Shown one piece after another: positions 17,817 to 26,146 of a stretch of 64,000 nt of DNA. The position numbers were made by a program, and so were the translations under genes. Under the pieces are notes generated by a model that worked only from the letters and a program-made list of their open reading frames with translations, was not told the origin of the DNA and ran no database searches. The stretch comes from Paenibacillus sp. FSL K6-1330 (GTDB lineage Bacteria > Bacillota > Bacilli > Paenibacillales > Paenibacillaceae). Within the stretch, counting starts at the first letter, position 1. Each line of letters begins with the position of its first letter. The stretch lies in NCBI RefSeq assembly GCF_037976825.1, contig NZ_CP150269.1, positions 1,655,501-1,719,500 of the forward strand, given 5' to 3'.

Positions 17817-18698
17817 ATGCCGCAAAGCCGCAGTGAACGAATAGCCGGTGTATTTATTTACATTATACTATCTTTTATTACACTCCTTGTACTGTATCCT
17901 TTATTTTTTGTTCTGATTGCTTCCATCAGCGCTCCGGAAACGGTGATGCGGGGGGAAGTATGGTTATGGCCGAAGGAACTGTCGTTTGTAGGCTACGAAC
18001 GGTTATTTGCCAATTCGGAGCTCATGCGGGGATTTCTAAACACGCTGCTCTATACCACGACGGGCACAGCGCTGAATGTACTGATGACGATCGCAGCGGC
18101 TTATCCATTATCGAGAGCCGATTTTAACGGCCGCGGCATTTTTACGGCGATCATCGTATTCACCATGTTCTTCAGCGGGGGGATGATCCCCAATTACTTG
18201 CTGGTGAAGGAACTGGGGATGCTGGATACGATTTGGGCCATCATTATCCCTTCGGCCGTATCGGTGTGGAACATTATCATCATGCGGACCTTCTTCCAAA
18301 GCTCCATTCCGAAGGAAATGCAGGAGGCGGCGTTTATCGATGGGGCCTCTAACATGCGGGTGCTGCTGCGGATTGTGCTTCCATTATCCGGACCGATATT
18401 AGCTGTCATGGTTTTGTTCTACGCAGTGGGCCACTGGAATTCGTATTTTAGTGCGCTGATCTATTTGTCGGACCGTGCGAATTATCCGATGCAGCTGTTC
18501 CTGCGTGAAATTCTGGTTCAGGGACAAATGCAGGAGATGGTTGATATCAGTGATGATTCACTGGCACGAAGTCTAATGGATGCGGAAGCGATCAAATATG
18601 CGGCGGTCATTGTGACAAATCTGCCGATGCTGCTGCTGTATCCGTTCCTGCAAAAGTATTTTGTGAAGGGTGTTATGATTGGCGCAATTAAAGGTTGA
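17817..18698 (+). CDS. Carbohydrate ABC permease, YtcP family (locus B)
   Basis: This 293-residue permease with six membrane segments has the typical 'LVLYPLFFVLIASISAPETV' opening and EAA loop 'EMQEAAFIDGASNMRVLLRI' (about residue 178). The C-terminus ends 'KYFVKGVMIGAIKG', characteristic of the YtcP family. It partners the LplB-type permease 16 bp upstream and the lipoprotein 33 bp downstream. GGAGG lies 11 nt before the ATG. Confidence 0.9.
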   Translation: MPQSRSERIAGVFIYIILSFITLLVLYPLFFVLIASISAPETVMRGEVWLWPKELSFVGYERLFANSELMRGFLNTLLYTTTGTALNVLMTIAAAYPLSRADFNGRGIFTAIIVFTMFFSGGMIPNYLLVKELGMLDTIWAIIIPSAVSVWNIIIMRTFFQSSIPKEMQEAAFIDGASNMRVLLRIVLPLSGPILAVMVLFYAVGHWNSYFSALIYLSDRANYPMQLFLREILVQGQMQEMVDISDDSLARSLMDAEAIKYAAVIVTNLPMLLLYPFLQKYFVKGVMIGAIKG

Positions 18699-18731
18699 TT
18701 ACGGATATTTCATGAGGAGGAATTGAATTTT

Positions 18732-20351
18732 ATGGTGATGAGAAAATGGACTTCACTTATATTGGCAGCTGTACTGGCAGCCGGATTGCTGGCAGGCTGC
18801 GGTAGTAAAAGCGGCGAAGGTGCAGCGGATAAGGGGGAGACGCCGCAAACCAATGTTAACGAGACCGGCATGCCGATTGTGAACGAGCCCCTTAACTTGA
18901 CGTTCTTCACGGGCAAGTCGCCATCAAACGGGAGCAAATTCGAGGAAACGCTTGTATGGAAAACCTATCAAGAGATGTCGAATGTAAATGTGACCTGGAA
19001 CCTCATTCCATTTGATACCCTTACAGAGAAGCGGAACCTAGCGCTGGCAGGTGGAGATTATCCGGATGTATTCTACTCCGCAAGGGTCAGCTCCGCAGAA
19101 TTAACCCGTTATGGGGAGCAGGGAGTATTTATACCGCTGAATGATCTGATCGATCAATATGCACCGAATTTCAAAAAGCTGATGGAACAGTACCCTGATA
19201 TTCGAAAAGGGCTGACGATGCCGGACGGCAATATTTATTCCCTGCCTTCTTTCTACGATCCTGCGCTGCTCTCCATGTTGATTGGTACACCGATATGGAT
19301 TAATCAGGAGTGGCTGGATCAGCTCGGGATGAAGGAGCCGCAGACGACCGAAGAATTCTATGCGTATTTGAAGGCGGTCCAGAAAACCGATCTGAACGGT
19401 AACGGTAAGCATGATGAGATTCCATTCGCTTCAACAGGCATTACCGGAATCATCGATCACTTGAAAGGCTCTTGGGGACTTGGTACAAGTGGACTTGGCC
19501 ATAAATTGGTAGACATAGATCCGGATACAGGGAAACTGCGCTTCACCAAAGCCTTGCCGGAGTATAAGGAAATGCTGCAGTTCGTAAACAAGCTGCACCA
19601 AGAGGGACTGCTCGATAAAGAGATCTTCACGATTGAGGGCGGCGCATTGAATGCGAAAGGGCAGGAGGGCCTGCTCGGTGCCACGATTGTGCCGAATCCG
19701 GAGATGGTGATGGGACGAAAAGAATACATCGGGCTCGGGGCGCTTAAGGGACCGCATGGAGATCAACTCTATTCTCATGTCAAAGTTCCGATGGTTCACG
19801 TAGGTGCATTTGCGATTACTGATAAGAACCCGAATCCGGAAGCAACGATCCGCTGGATGGATTATTTCTACGGGGATGAGGGAGCCCAGTTCTATTTCAT
19901 GGGTAAAGAAGGCGAGACTTACACGAAGAACGCTGAGGGTCAACTGGAGTATGTGAAGGAGATTACGGAAAATCCAAATGGATTAACGCAGGATCAGGCG
20001 TTGGCCAAGTATTTCACTTGGCTCGGGGGCAGCTATCCGGGATTTGTGCGGGAGAGATGGTTCAAAGCCTCGGAGACACGACCTAACGCAATGGCCGCTG
20101 CTGAAAAAGCAGAGCCGTATGCCGTGAAGGAGATCCTGTACAATTTTAACTTTACATTGGAGGAAATGGACGTCATGACCTCGATCGGTAAAGATATCGA
20201 GGATTACGTGAAGGAAATGGAAGCGAAATTCGTGAATGGTTCGGCCTCGTTCAGCCAATGGGAAGAGTATGTAAATACACTCAACAAGATGGGGATGGAC
20301 CGATATATGGAGGTTTACCAGGCTGCATTTGAACGCTACCAGGCGGAGTAA
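18732..20351 (+). CDS. Extracellular solute-binding lipoprotein, YtcQ/LplA type (locus B)
   Basis: The product is 539 residues, larger than a typical CUT1 binding protein and standard for LplA/YtcQ. The signal 'LILAAVLAAGLLAGCGSKSG' has lipobox cysteine at about residue 23. A calcium-loop-like 'KTDLNGNGKHDEIPF' occurs at about 218-232, a frequent feature of this family. A TTG at 18723 is in frame, but the ATG at 18732 fits better with GAGGAGG. It is the last gene of locus B and is followed by a terminator at 20371. The ligand is probably a plant-polysaccharide fragment, from the family. Confidence 0.88.
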   Translation: MVMRKWTSLILAAVLAAGLLAGCGSKSGEGAADKGETPQTNVNETGMPIVNEPLNLTFFTGKSPSNGSKFEETLVWKTYQEMSNVNVTWNLIPFDTLTEKRNLALAGGDYPDVFYSARVSSAELTRYGEQGVFIPLNDLIDQYAPNFKKLMEQYPDIRKGLTMPDGNIYSLPSFYDPALLSMLIGTPIWINQEWLDQLGMKEPQTTEEFYAYLKAVQKTDLNGNGKHDEIPFASTGITGIIDHLKGSWGLGTSGLGHKLVDIDPDTGKLRFTKALPEYKEMLQFVNKLHQEGLLDKEIFTIEGGALNAKGQEGLLGATIVPNPEMVMGRKEYIGLGALKGPHGDQLYSHVKVPMVHVGAFAITDKNPNPEATIRWMDYFYGDEGAQFYFMGKEGETYTKNAEGQLEYVKEITENPNGLTQDQALAKYFTWLGGSYPGFVRERWFKASETRPNAMAAAEKAEPYAVKEILYNFNFTLEEMDVMTSIGKDIEDYVKEMEAKFVNGSASFSQWEEYVNTLNKMGMDRYMEVYQAAFERYQAE

Positions 20352-20370
20352 TCGGAAGATATGACAATCG

Positions 20371-20408
20371 AAAGACGCGGTGCGGGGGGTTCCGTATCGC
20401 GTCTTTTG
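20371..20408 (+). terminator. Terminator of locus B
   Basis: Arms AAAGACGCG and CGCGTCTTT with a T-run (TCTTTTGC) lie 20 bp after the binding-protein stop. Confidence 0.65.
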
Positions 20409-20443
20409 CTAATCCAAATAATTGGTGAAACAGGTTACATGAT

Positions 20444-20487
20444 GAAGCGGCCCGTTCAAGGAAACATCCTTGCTTACGGACCGCTTC
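20444..20487 (-). terminator. Terminator of locus C
   Basis: Minus-strand arms GAAGCGGTCCGT and ACGGGCCGCTTC form a stem with a G-U pair, and an inner CAAGGA/TCCTTG helix. It lies 10 bp after the stop of the aldose-epimerase-like gene. The T-run is poor. Confidence 0.5.
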
Positions 20488-20496
20488 TGTTATGGT

Positions 20497-21498
20497 TTAA
20501 TCGGATGAGGAACAGAGTTCTTCTACATGGATGGTACAGAACAGCAAGGCGGTTCTGCCGGGCTCCAGCACCTGCATGCCGGTGATTTCCGGATCCAGTT
20601 CCAGGTTGAAGGCATTGGTAGCACATGTGTAAGGCTCGGGGCATAGATAACCGCTCGCTCCATCGCCATTGTGCAGCACCCATTGCTTGAATGCGTCATC
20701 CGCACGGTATGTAACCCGGAGGCCTGCCGCCGAATCGGTTAATACGGTTTCATTCCGGTCTTCCGGCATGGCAAGGAACAGATCATCGAGCGGAAACTGA
20801 CTGACGGAGATGCCATCCCGTAAGCCTCTGCTGCGGAAATCATGGGCGAGCTCGCCGGTCGGCAGCACGCGGTCATTAAGGACCCATCGTTTCCCGACAG
20901 GGGCCTGCAGCGTGCAGCGTTCCTGACCGTATTCATTTCCGAAGGGAAAGCGGAAGGTGGTATGATATCCCAGTCCCCATGGAAAAGAGCTTGTGCTTTT
21001 ATTGCGAATTTCCGCGGTCTGCCTGAACGAGGCCCCATCAATGCTCATACGCAGAAGGATGGTGAACTCGTGGGGAAATTGCGACAGGATCGTTGGACGG
21101 CCTCTTGAAGAGAACACGGTTTCGATCACGGCCCGATTCCCTTTTGTCCAGCAGCGTCCGACTTCCCATGCCTGGTCATGAACAAGCCCGTGCGCATGAT
21201 TATGATGCTGCGGCTCGTTGATCCGGAATTGATAGGGCCGGCCTTCAAAAGTAAACCTCCCGTTTTCGATCCGGTTGGGCGGAAATAAAACAGGAATGCC
21301 ATATAACAAGGGTGTCCGCTCATATTCCGTCATGGAAGGCGGCATACGCAGCAATTCCGTGTCGGATGGTTTCCACCGCAGCGAGATGACGCTGCTCCCC
21401 CAGCCCGGAACCACCGTCATGGATAAGCGATCATTCTCGGCCCTAACTGCAGGCATGTCAAGAAATGTACATCGTTCAACTGCTGGGCATGTCTCCAT
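20497..21498 (-). CDS. Aldose 1-epimerase family protein (locus C)
   Basis: This 333-residue galactose-mutarotase-like beta-sandwich protein has 'SVISLRWKPSDTELL' near the start, 'PVLFPPNRIENGRFTFEGRPY' (substrate arginine region, about residue 72), the catalytic histidine stretch 'NHAHGLVHDQAW' (about 100), and 'LGYHTTFRFPFG' (about 175). The family interconverts anomers of aldoses, and this YeaD/GalM-like member probably prepares the imported sugar for metabolism. It begins 1 nt after the oxidoreductase stop, so the two are coupled, and it is the last gene of locus C. Confidence 0.8.
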   Translation of the reverse strand: METCPAVERCTFLDMPAVRAENDRLSMTVVPGWGSSVISLRWKPSDTELLRMPPSMTEYERTPLLYGIPVLFPPNRIENGRFTFEGRPYQFRINEPQHHNHAHGLVHDQAWEVGRCWTKGNRAVIETVFSSRGRPTILSQFPHEFTILLRMSIDGASFRQTAEIRNKSTSSFPWGLGYHTTFRFPFGNEYGQERCTLQAPVGKRWVLNDRVLPTGELAHDFRSRGLRDGISVSQFPLDDLFLAMPEDRNETVLTDSAAGLRVTYRADDAFKQWVLHNGDGASGYLCPEPYTCATNAFNLELDPEITGMQVLEPGRTALLFCTIHVEELCSSSD

Positions 21499-21499
21499 G

Positions 21500-22504
21500 T
21501 CACACCTGCTCTACTTGTCCGCTTAAGACGGAGCGATGGATGGCATGCACCAGCTTGGTATTCAACAAACCGGCAGCTGCGCCGGATTCCGGCATCGTAT
21601 CCAGGCGGATATGATCGACGAAGGAATGGAGCATATAATTGGGTGCTGCAGTATATTGGCCGTTGATCGGTGTACCGAGCGTATGGACATGACTGTACAC
21701 GCTGCCGCCTTTACGGACCATTTGATCGGATAAATCGACATACAATGCCCCGTCTTCGCCGATGATCTCGACCTTGAAGTCGTAGATAAGCGGCATCGAT
21801 TCGGGCAGCACCCAGCTGGTCGTAAATGTAGCGTGCGTGCCATCATCGAAGGACACGATCGTTTGCATGGAATCGTAGGTGTCGATCCCCATCGCGACTA
21901 ATTTCTTCTTCGTGCCTACCGCGTAAACGCTCACCGGCAGAACCCCGCTTTTCAGCCATAAGGCAATATCCGTGGCATGAGGGAAAAGGAACCAGCCGGG
22001 TGTTGATTCCCCGGCCCATTTCAGCATTTTGGTGGGCACGTAGATGGTGTCATTTAAGCGGGTATTGATGGTCAGAATGTTGCCTATCTCACCATTTTGG
22101 ACCGCTTCCTTAACTGCAACGAATGGAGAATTCCAGCGATTCTCGAATGCGACGAGGCACTTAATGCCCGCCTTCTCGACCTCGGCGTACATGTCCTCGG
22201 CTTCCTCGACGGAGGTGGAGAAGGGTTTTTCAACCATGATATGAATGCCTTGCCGTGCTGCAAGCATAACGGGCTCTTTATGCAGGAAATCCGGCGTGGC
22301 AATAACGATGGCGTCCAAAGCCTCGCTTGCCAGCATATCTTCAACCTGCAGATAACCGGGAACCCCGTATTTATCCATGCTGGCGTTTCGTGTTGTTTCA
22401 TAAGCATCGCTGACCGCGGCCAACTCCGCATAGGGATTTTGGCTAAGGGTATCGGCGAACATATTCCCGCGAATCCCCATGCCTACGATTCCGATTTTTA
22501 TCAT
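21500..22504 (-). CDS. Gfo/Idh/MocA-family oxidoreductase (locus C)
   Basis: The product is 334 residues. The NAD(P)-binding N-terminus reads 'IKIGIVGMGIRGNMFADTLS' (GxGxxG type), followed by 'EKPFSTSVEEAEDM' at about residue 93 with the family's conserved lysine. The C-terminal substrate domain includes 'WFLFPHATDIALWL' (about 165-180) with the expected aspartate and histidine. These enzymes oxidise or reduce sugars and inositols. Position between the permeases (25 bp gap) and the epimerase suggests it acts on the imported sugar. GAGGAGG precedes the start. Confidence 0.88.
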   Translation of the reverse strand: MIKIGIVGMGIRGNMFADTLSQNPYAELAAVSDAYETTRNASMDKYGVPGYLQVEDMLASEALDAIVIATPDFLHKEPVMLAARQGIHIMVEKPFSTSVEEAEDMYAEVEKAGIKCLVAFENRWNSPFVAVKEAVQNGEIGNILTINTRLNDTIYVPTKMLKWAGESTPGWFLFPHATDIALWLKSGVLPVSVYAVGTKKKLVAMGIDTYDSMQTIVSFDDGTHATFTTSWVLPESMPLIYDFKVEIIGEDGALYVDLSDQMVRKGGSVYSHVHTLGTPINGQYTAAPNYMLHSFVDHIRLDTMPESGAAAGLLNTKLVHAIHRSVLSGQVEQV

Positions 22505-22529
22505 TGTGAACCCTCCTCGAATGGTTAAA

Positions 22530-23369
22530 TTATTTAACTGCTCCGGCTGTCATTCCACTGACCAGATGTTTCTGCAGCAGCCAGAACGCAATCACGATCG
22601 GAAGTGTGGTTATGACGGAGCCCGCCATGAGGTAATCCCAGTTGACGACATACTGTCCTTGAAAGCTGGCGATGCCGACCGACAGCGTCCATTTGTCGTA
22701 ATCGCTGATGAACGTCTGTGCAAACATAAACTCGTTCCAGCTGGTTAAGAAGGAGAAGACGCCGGTTACCACGAGCCCGGGAAGCGTGAGCGGAAGCAGG
22801 ATCCGGATAAAGGTTGTCCACCGGTTGGCCCCGTCTACGCTCGCAGCTTCGTCGATGGACTGGGATACGCTGTCAAAGTAGCCTTTTAGCATCCATGTAC
22901 AGAACGGTACTGCAAACGTGGTATATGCGATGACGAGACCCAGATGGGAATTCAGCAGATTGTAATCCTTCATGATAAGGTACAGCGGAATAATGAGCAG
23001 TGAGCCGGGGAGCATCTGCGTCAACAAGATGATATATCCGAGCGACATCCGTCCCCGGAAGCCGAACCGGGACATCGCATAGCCGCCAAAAGCGGAGATG
23101 ACAAGGGAGAACACCGTTGTTAGCAGCGAGACTAGCGCTGTATTACCGAACCATTTCATAAAGTTGGCGCTGTCATCCGCATTGAGATTCAGCATTCCCT
23201 TGTAACCATTCCAATTAAGTTCATGTGGCAGGTACGTCAGCGGCGTGCTGTAGATTTCGGCCTGAGGCTTCAACGAAGTCAAGATCATCCATAGAAAAGG
23301 AGACACGGCAAACAACGAAATAAAAACAGCGCATACATATACTAGAATCTTGTTTGGGCCTTTGCTCAT
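22530..23369 (-). CDS. Carbohydrate ABC permease, MalG type (locus C)
   Basis: This 279-residue permease has six membrane segments, 'VSPFLWMILTSLKPQAEIYS' at the start and EAA loop 'SIDEAASVDGANRWTTFIRI' (about residue 170). It ends 'KHLVSGMTAGAVK', the usual MalG-type tail. The ATG overlaps the TGA of the upstream permease by 4 nt. It forms the channel of a CUT1 sugar importer with its partner. Confidence 0.92.
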   Translation of the reverse strand: MSKGPNKILVYVCAVFISLFAVSPFLWMILTSLKPQAEIYSTPLTYLPHELNWNGYKGMLNLNADDSANFMKWFGNTALVSLLTTVFSLVISAFGGYAMSRFGFRGRMSLGYIILLTQMLPGSLLIIPLYLIMKDYNLLNSHLGLVIAYTTFAVPFCTWMLKGYFDSVSQSIDEAASVDGANRWTTFIRILLPLTLPGLVVTGVFSFLTSWNEFMFAQTFISDYDKWTLSVGIASFQGQYVVNWDYLMAGSVITTLPIVIAFWLLQKHLVSGMTAGAVK

Positions 23370-24343
23370 GACATTTCACCAGCCTTCGTCGCTTTCATGT
23401 ACATGACGGTGAACACAATGGAGATCGCCAGCAGGATCATCCCTGCAGCGGAGGCCAGACCGAAGTCAAACGATTTGAAGCCTGCCCTATAGATGAAGAT
23501 GGTCAGTATTTCGGTTACCCGGCTCGGTCCGCCCCCGGTGAGGACGTATACGATGCCGAAATCCTTAATGGTCCAGATGATAAGCAGCAGGAACACGATG
23601 ACGGATACGGGCTTCAACATCGGGAAGGTGATGCTGAGAAACTGGCGCCATTTCGAGGCACCGTCGATTTCCGCTGCTTCGTACAAGCTTTTGGATATGC
23701 TTTGCAAACCGGCCAGCAGCATGATGGCCGCGAACGGGAAGCCCTTCCATACATTGACGAACATGGCTGCCCAGAGCGCGGTGTCGGCTTCGCCGAGGAA
23801 AGCGACCGGATTGGCTAACAGGTTGAGCTTCAGCAGCAGATCATTGATCACGCCGAATTGGTAATCATACATCAGAATAAATACGAGACATGCAACGACT
23901 TCAGGTACGGCCCATGGGATGATCACCAGTGCTCTTACAAGCCCTCGGCCCTTGAAGGGAATATTCAGTAGGACGGCCGTACCGATTCCGAGCAGGAAAC
24001 GCAGAGCCACCGTCACGATAATATATAGAAAGGTAATGCCTAACGATTTCAGGAAGTTCCCCGACTGGATCGCGGCTGTATAGTTGTCCAATCCTACAAA
24101 GGGATTACCTTCGGCAATCGGTTTGGCAACCTTCCAGTACTGCACGCTCATCAGCGCTGATTTCAGAATCGGATAGAGGAGCACGAGAGCAACGGTAATG
24201 ACCAGCGGTGCAATAAATAAATATGCGGCTATATTTTTTTTGAAATGTCGTTTTTCCTCTAGCCATAAACGCTTTGCCCTCGATGGTCTTTTCAATGGCA
24301 AGGGAGTTTGCCTGCTTGTCACATCCGTTCGCGTTGGATTCAT
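23366..24343 (-). CDS. Carbohydrate ABC permease, MalF type (locus C)
   Basis: This 325-residue permease has a basic N-terminus, membrane segments starting 'KNIAAYLFIAPLVITVALVL', and EAA loop 'SLYEAAEIDGASKWRQFLSI' (about residue 218). AAGGAGG precedes the start. The 79-bp gap to the upstream binding-protein gene contains a 10-bp GC hairpin, described separately. Confidence 0.92.
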   Translation of the reverse strand: MNPTRTDVTSRQTPLPLKRPSRAKRLWLEEKRHFKKNIAAYLFIAPLVITVALVLLYPILKSALMSVQYWKVAKPIAEGNPFVGLDNYTAAIQSGNFLKSLGITFLYIIVTVALRFLLGIGTAVLLNIPFKGRGLVRALVIIPWAVPEVVACLVFILMYDYQFGVINDLLLKLNLLANPVAFLGEADTALWAAMFVNVWKGFPFAAIMLLAGLQSISKSLYEAAEIDGASKWRQFLSITFPMLKPVSVIVFLLLIIWTIKDFGIVYVLTGGGPSRVTEILTIFIYRAGFKSFDFGLASAAGMILLAISIVFTVMYMKATKAGEMS

Positions 24344-24368
24344 TCCCCTACCTCCTTATGATGTAAGT

Positions 24369-24394
24369 GCCGCCCGGCCATGAAGCCAGGCGGC
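24369..24394 (-). promoter_or_regulatory. RNA hairpin between SBP and permease genes (locus C)
   Basis: In the minus-strand transcript, GCCGCCTGGC pairs with GCCGGGCGGC over 10 bp, including one U-G wobble, around a TTCATG loop. It starts 28 nt after the binding-protein stop and has no T-run. The placement mirrors the stronger hairpin in locus A, suggesting 3'-end protection of the binding-protein message. Confidence 0.55.
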
Positions 24395-24422
24395 TTCAAA
24401 CGTTTGATCATCCGAATGTTTT

Positions 24423-25790
24423 TTAATGCATCGTGTCCTTCATTTGCTCAGCTGCACTGTCCAGCGCTGTCTTGGCGTCTTTCATGCCAACAAACATTTC
24501 CTGCGCGGCATTGATCAGGATTTGGGAGAGGGAGCCGAGTTCGGGAATTGGCGGGTCCATAACGGCCGGCGCATATACATTCTCCTGGAAATCGAAGAAT
24601 TGGGCAGCCAGCGGATTCTCCGATTTGTATTCTTCGGATTCGGCATATTCCTTGCTGCTCGGAATCATGCCAGAGCCGGCGATAATCTGCTGCGCCTCTT
24701 GGGATGTCATCCATTCAAGGAACTCCCAAGCTTCATCAGGATGCTTGCTGTCTTTGGAAATCATCGATACGATCGGGTAATTGTGCGGGTTCGGTTTATA
24801 GGTTTGGCCTTCGTATACGACGGAAGGCTGCGGAATGAGCCCAAGGTCGTCCATTAAAGCTTCATCGCGTTCTTTGGTCATGCCGATAAACCAAGGGCCA
24901 TCCATCATCATGCCGGCTTGCCCATTCCAGAACATCTCGCGGCTGACCTTCTTGTCGCGGGTTCCTGGAGGCGTTGCCTGCGGGTTCTTGATTAGATCCT
25001 GCCACCACTCCGCTGCCCAAACGTTCGGTGCCGAGTTGACATTAATCCGGTCGGCTTCGTAAGGGCCTGCCTCGCCGTCTGGGAAGTAAATTCCTCCTGA
25101 TACCGGACGAGCGAGCAGCCTGTACCATTCCGAGGCGATAAAGGGATGCGTGCCGATGACGCTGGAGAACCCGTATTGCCCGTCTTTAACACCGCCAAGT
25201 TGAATGGCGGCTTCTTTGAAGTCGTCCATCGTTTGAATGGAGGCAGGATCAATTCCGGCCGCTTCGAACATCGATTTGCTGTAGAAAATGCCGGTTGATC
25301 CCCATGCGTAATTGGACAGCGCATAATAGGAGCCGTCGACCTTGCTCAGTTCCTGTCCGACAAGTTTGTCCTCAAGTCCGCTCGCTTGAATCTTTTTGTC
25401 GAGATTCACGAAAGTGCCGCCGCTCTGCAGCGCATTATAGGTGGCAATATTCTCAGGGTATACCTGAACGATGTCCCCCTGTGTACCTGCCAGAATCTCC
25501 GTGGTCAGTTTATCCCAGTAATTCTCGTAGTCTGTGCCGTGAACTTTGATGGTGACATTAGGGTGGGATTCATTGTATTTGGCAATGAGCGCATCGATTG
25601 CCTTCTTATGAGGTTCTTCCGCATACACCGACGTCTCGAACGAGATCGTAATTTGATCACCTTCGGACGGGTCGTTGCTTGCCGATGCCGGGTCTTTACC
25701 ACCCGAGCATGCGCTTAATACGGTTGATAACGTAAGGGCTGCAGCGATAAGAGCCGTCCATCCCTTTTTCTTTCTGTTCTTGTCTACCAT
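24423..25790 (-). CDS. Sugar-binding lipoprotein (locus C)
   Basis: This 455-residue CUT1 binding protein has signal 'LIAAALTLSTVLSACSGGKD' with lipobox cysteine at residue 28. The core includes 'QITISFETSVYAEEPHKKAI' (about 46) and 'GQAGMMMDGPWFIGM' (about 290), the usual sugar-site tryptophan region. It delivers substrate to the two locus C permeases. AAGGGGATG lies before the ATG. The promoter region holds a near-perfect cre site, so glucose repression is likely. Confidence 0.9.
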   Translation of the reverse strand: MVDKNRKKKGWTALIAAALTLSTVLSACSGGKDPASASNDPSEGDQITISFETSVYAEEPHKKAIDALIAKYNESHPNVTIKVHGTDYENYWDKLTTEILAGTQGDIVQVYPENIATYNALQSGGTFVNLDKKIQASGLEDKLVGQELSKVDGSYYALSNYAWGSTGIFYSKSMFEAAGIDPASIQTMDDFKEAAIQLGGVKDGQYGFSSVIGTHPFIASEWYRLLARPVSGGIYFPDGEAGPYEADRINVNSAPNVWAAEWWQDLIKNPQATPPGTRDKKVSREMFWNGQAGMMMDGPWFIGMTKERDEALMDDLGLIPQPSVVYEGQTYKPNPHNYPIVSMISKDSKHPDEAWEFLEWMTSQEAQQIIAGSGMIPSSKEYAESEEYKSENPLAAQFFDFQENVYAPAVMDPPIPELGSLSQILINAAQEMFVGMKDAKTALDSAAEQMKDTMH

Positions 25791-26083
25791 GCTAGTTCAT
25801 CCCCTTCTGGCTTTTTAGTATTGTGGAAAGCGCGGTGAGGCGCCGTTCCTATGCCCTTAATAAAAACACCTGCTGCCAAGTCAGGACAACAAACACTTTT
25901 CGTAAAACAAACCGAAAGGTGAATACAGTGTTAGTGTAAACGTTACCGCGATGGCAATTTAAATAACACTGGAAATTGTATGTAATATTAATCACAAAAA
26001 ACTTTTCTCTACGAGAAACTATTTTCTACTTTGCGGTGAAGGGCATCACTGCGCGGGTAGGAGCAACCGAGGCATAGACGGGA
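25791..26083. other. Intergenic region upstream of locus C binding-protein gene
   Basis: This AT-rich spacer holds the promoter for the locus C transporter, which the minus strand transcribes. Only the cre candidate at 25935-25948 and a GAGAAA/TTTCTC inverted pair near 26003-26024 stand out. No open frame with a ribosome binding site was seen and no confident -35/-10 pair was found. Confidence 0.5.
25935..25948. promoter_or_regulatory. Candidate cre site (CcpA) upstream of locus C
   Basis: TGTAAACGTTACCG matches 13 of 14 cre consensus positions (last base off). It lies about 145 bp upstream of the binding-protein start. Confidence 0.6.
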
Positions 26084-26121
26084 GAAGGCCGAGGGAGACT
26101 TTTATGTCCTCCTCGGCCTTC
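26084..26121 (-). terminator. Terminator-like hairpin after locus C AraC regulator
   Basis: GAAGGCCGAGG pairs perfectly with CCTCGGCCTTC around a 16-nt loop, 26 bp after the regulator's stop. No T-run follows on the minus strand, so termination may be partial and the regulator could read through into the transporter operon. Confidence 0.5.
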
Positions 26122-26146
26122 GTTTGATATCGGGGTCTGCGCCGTT

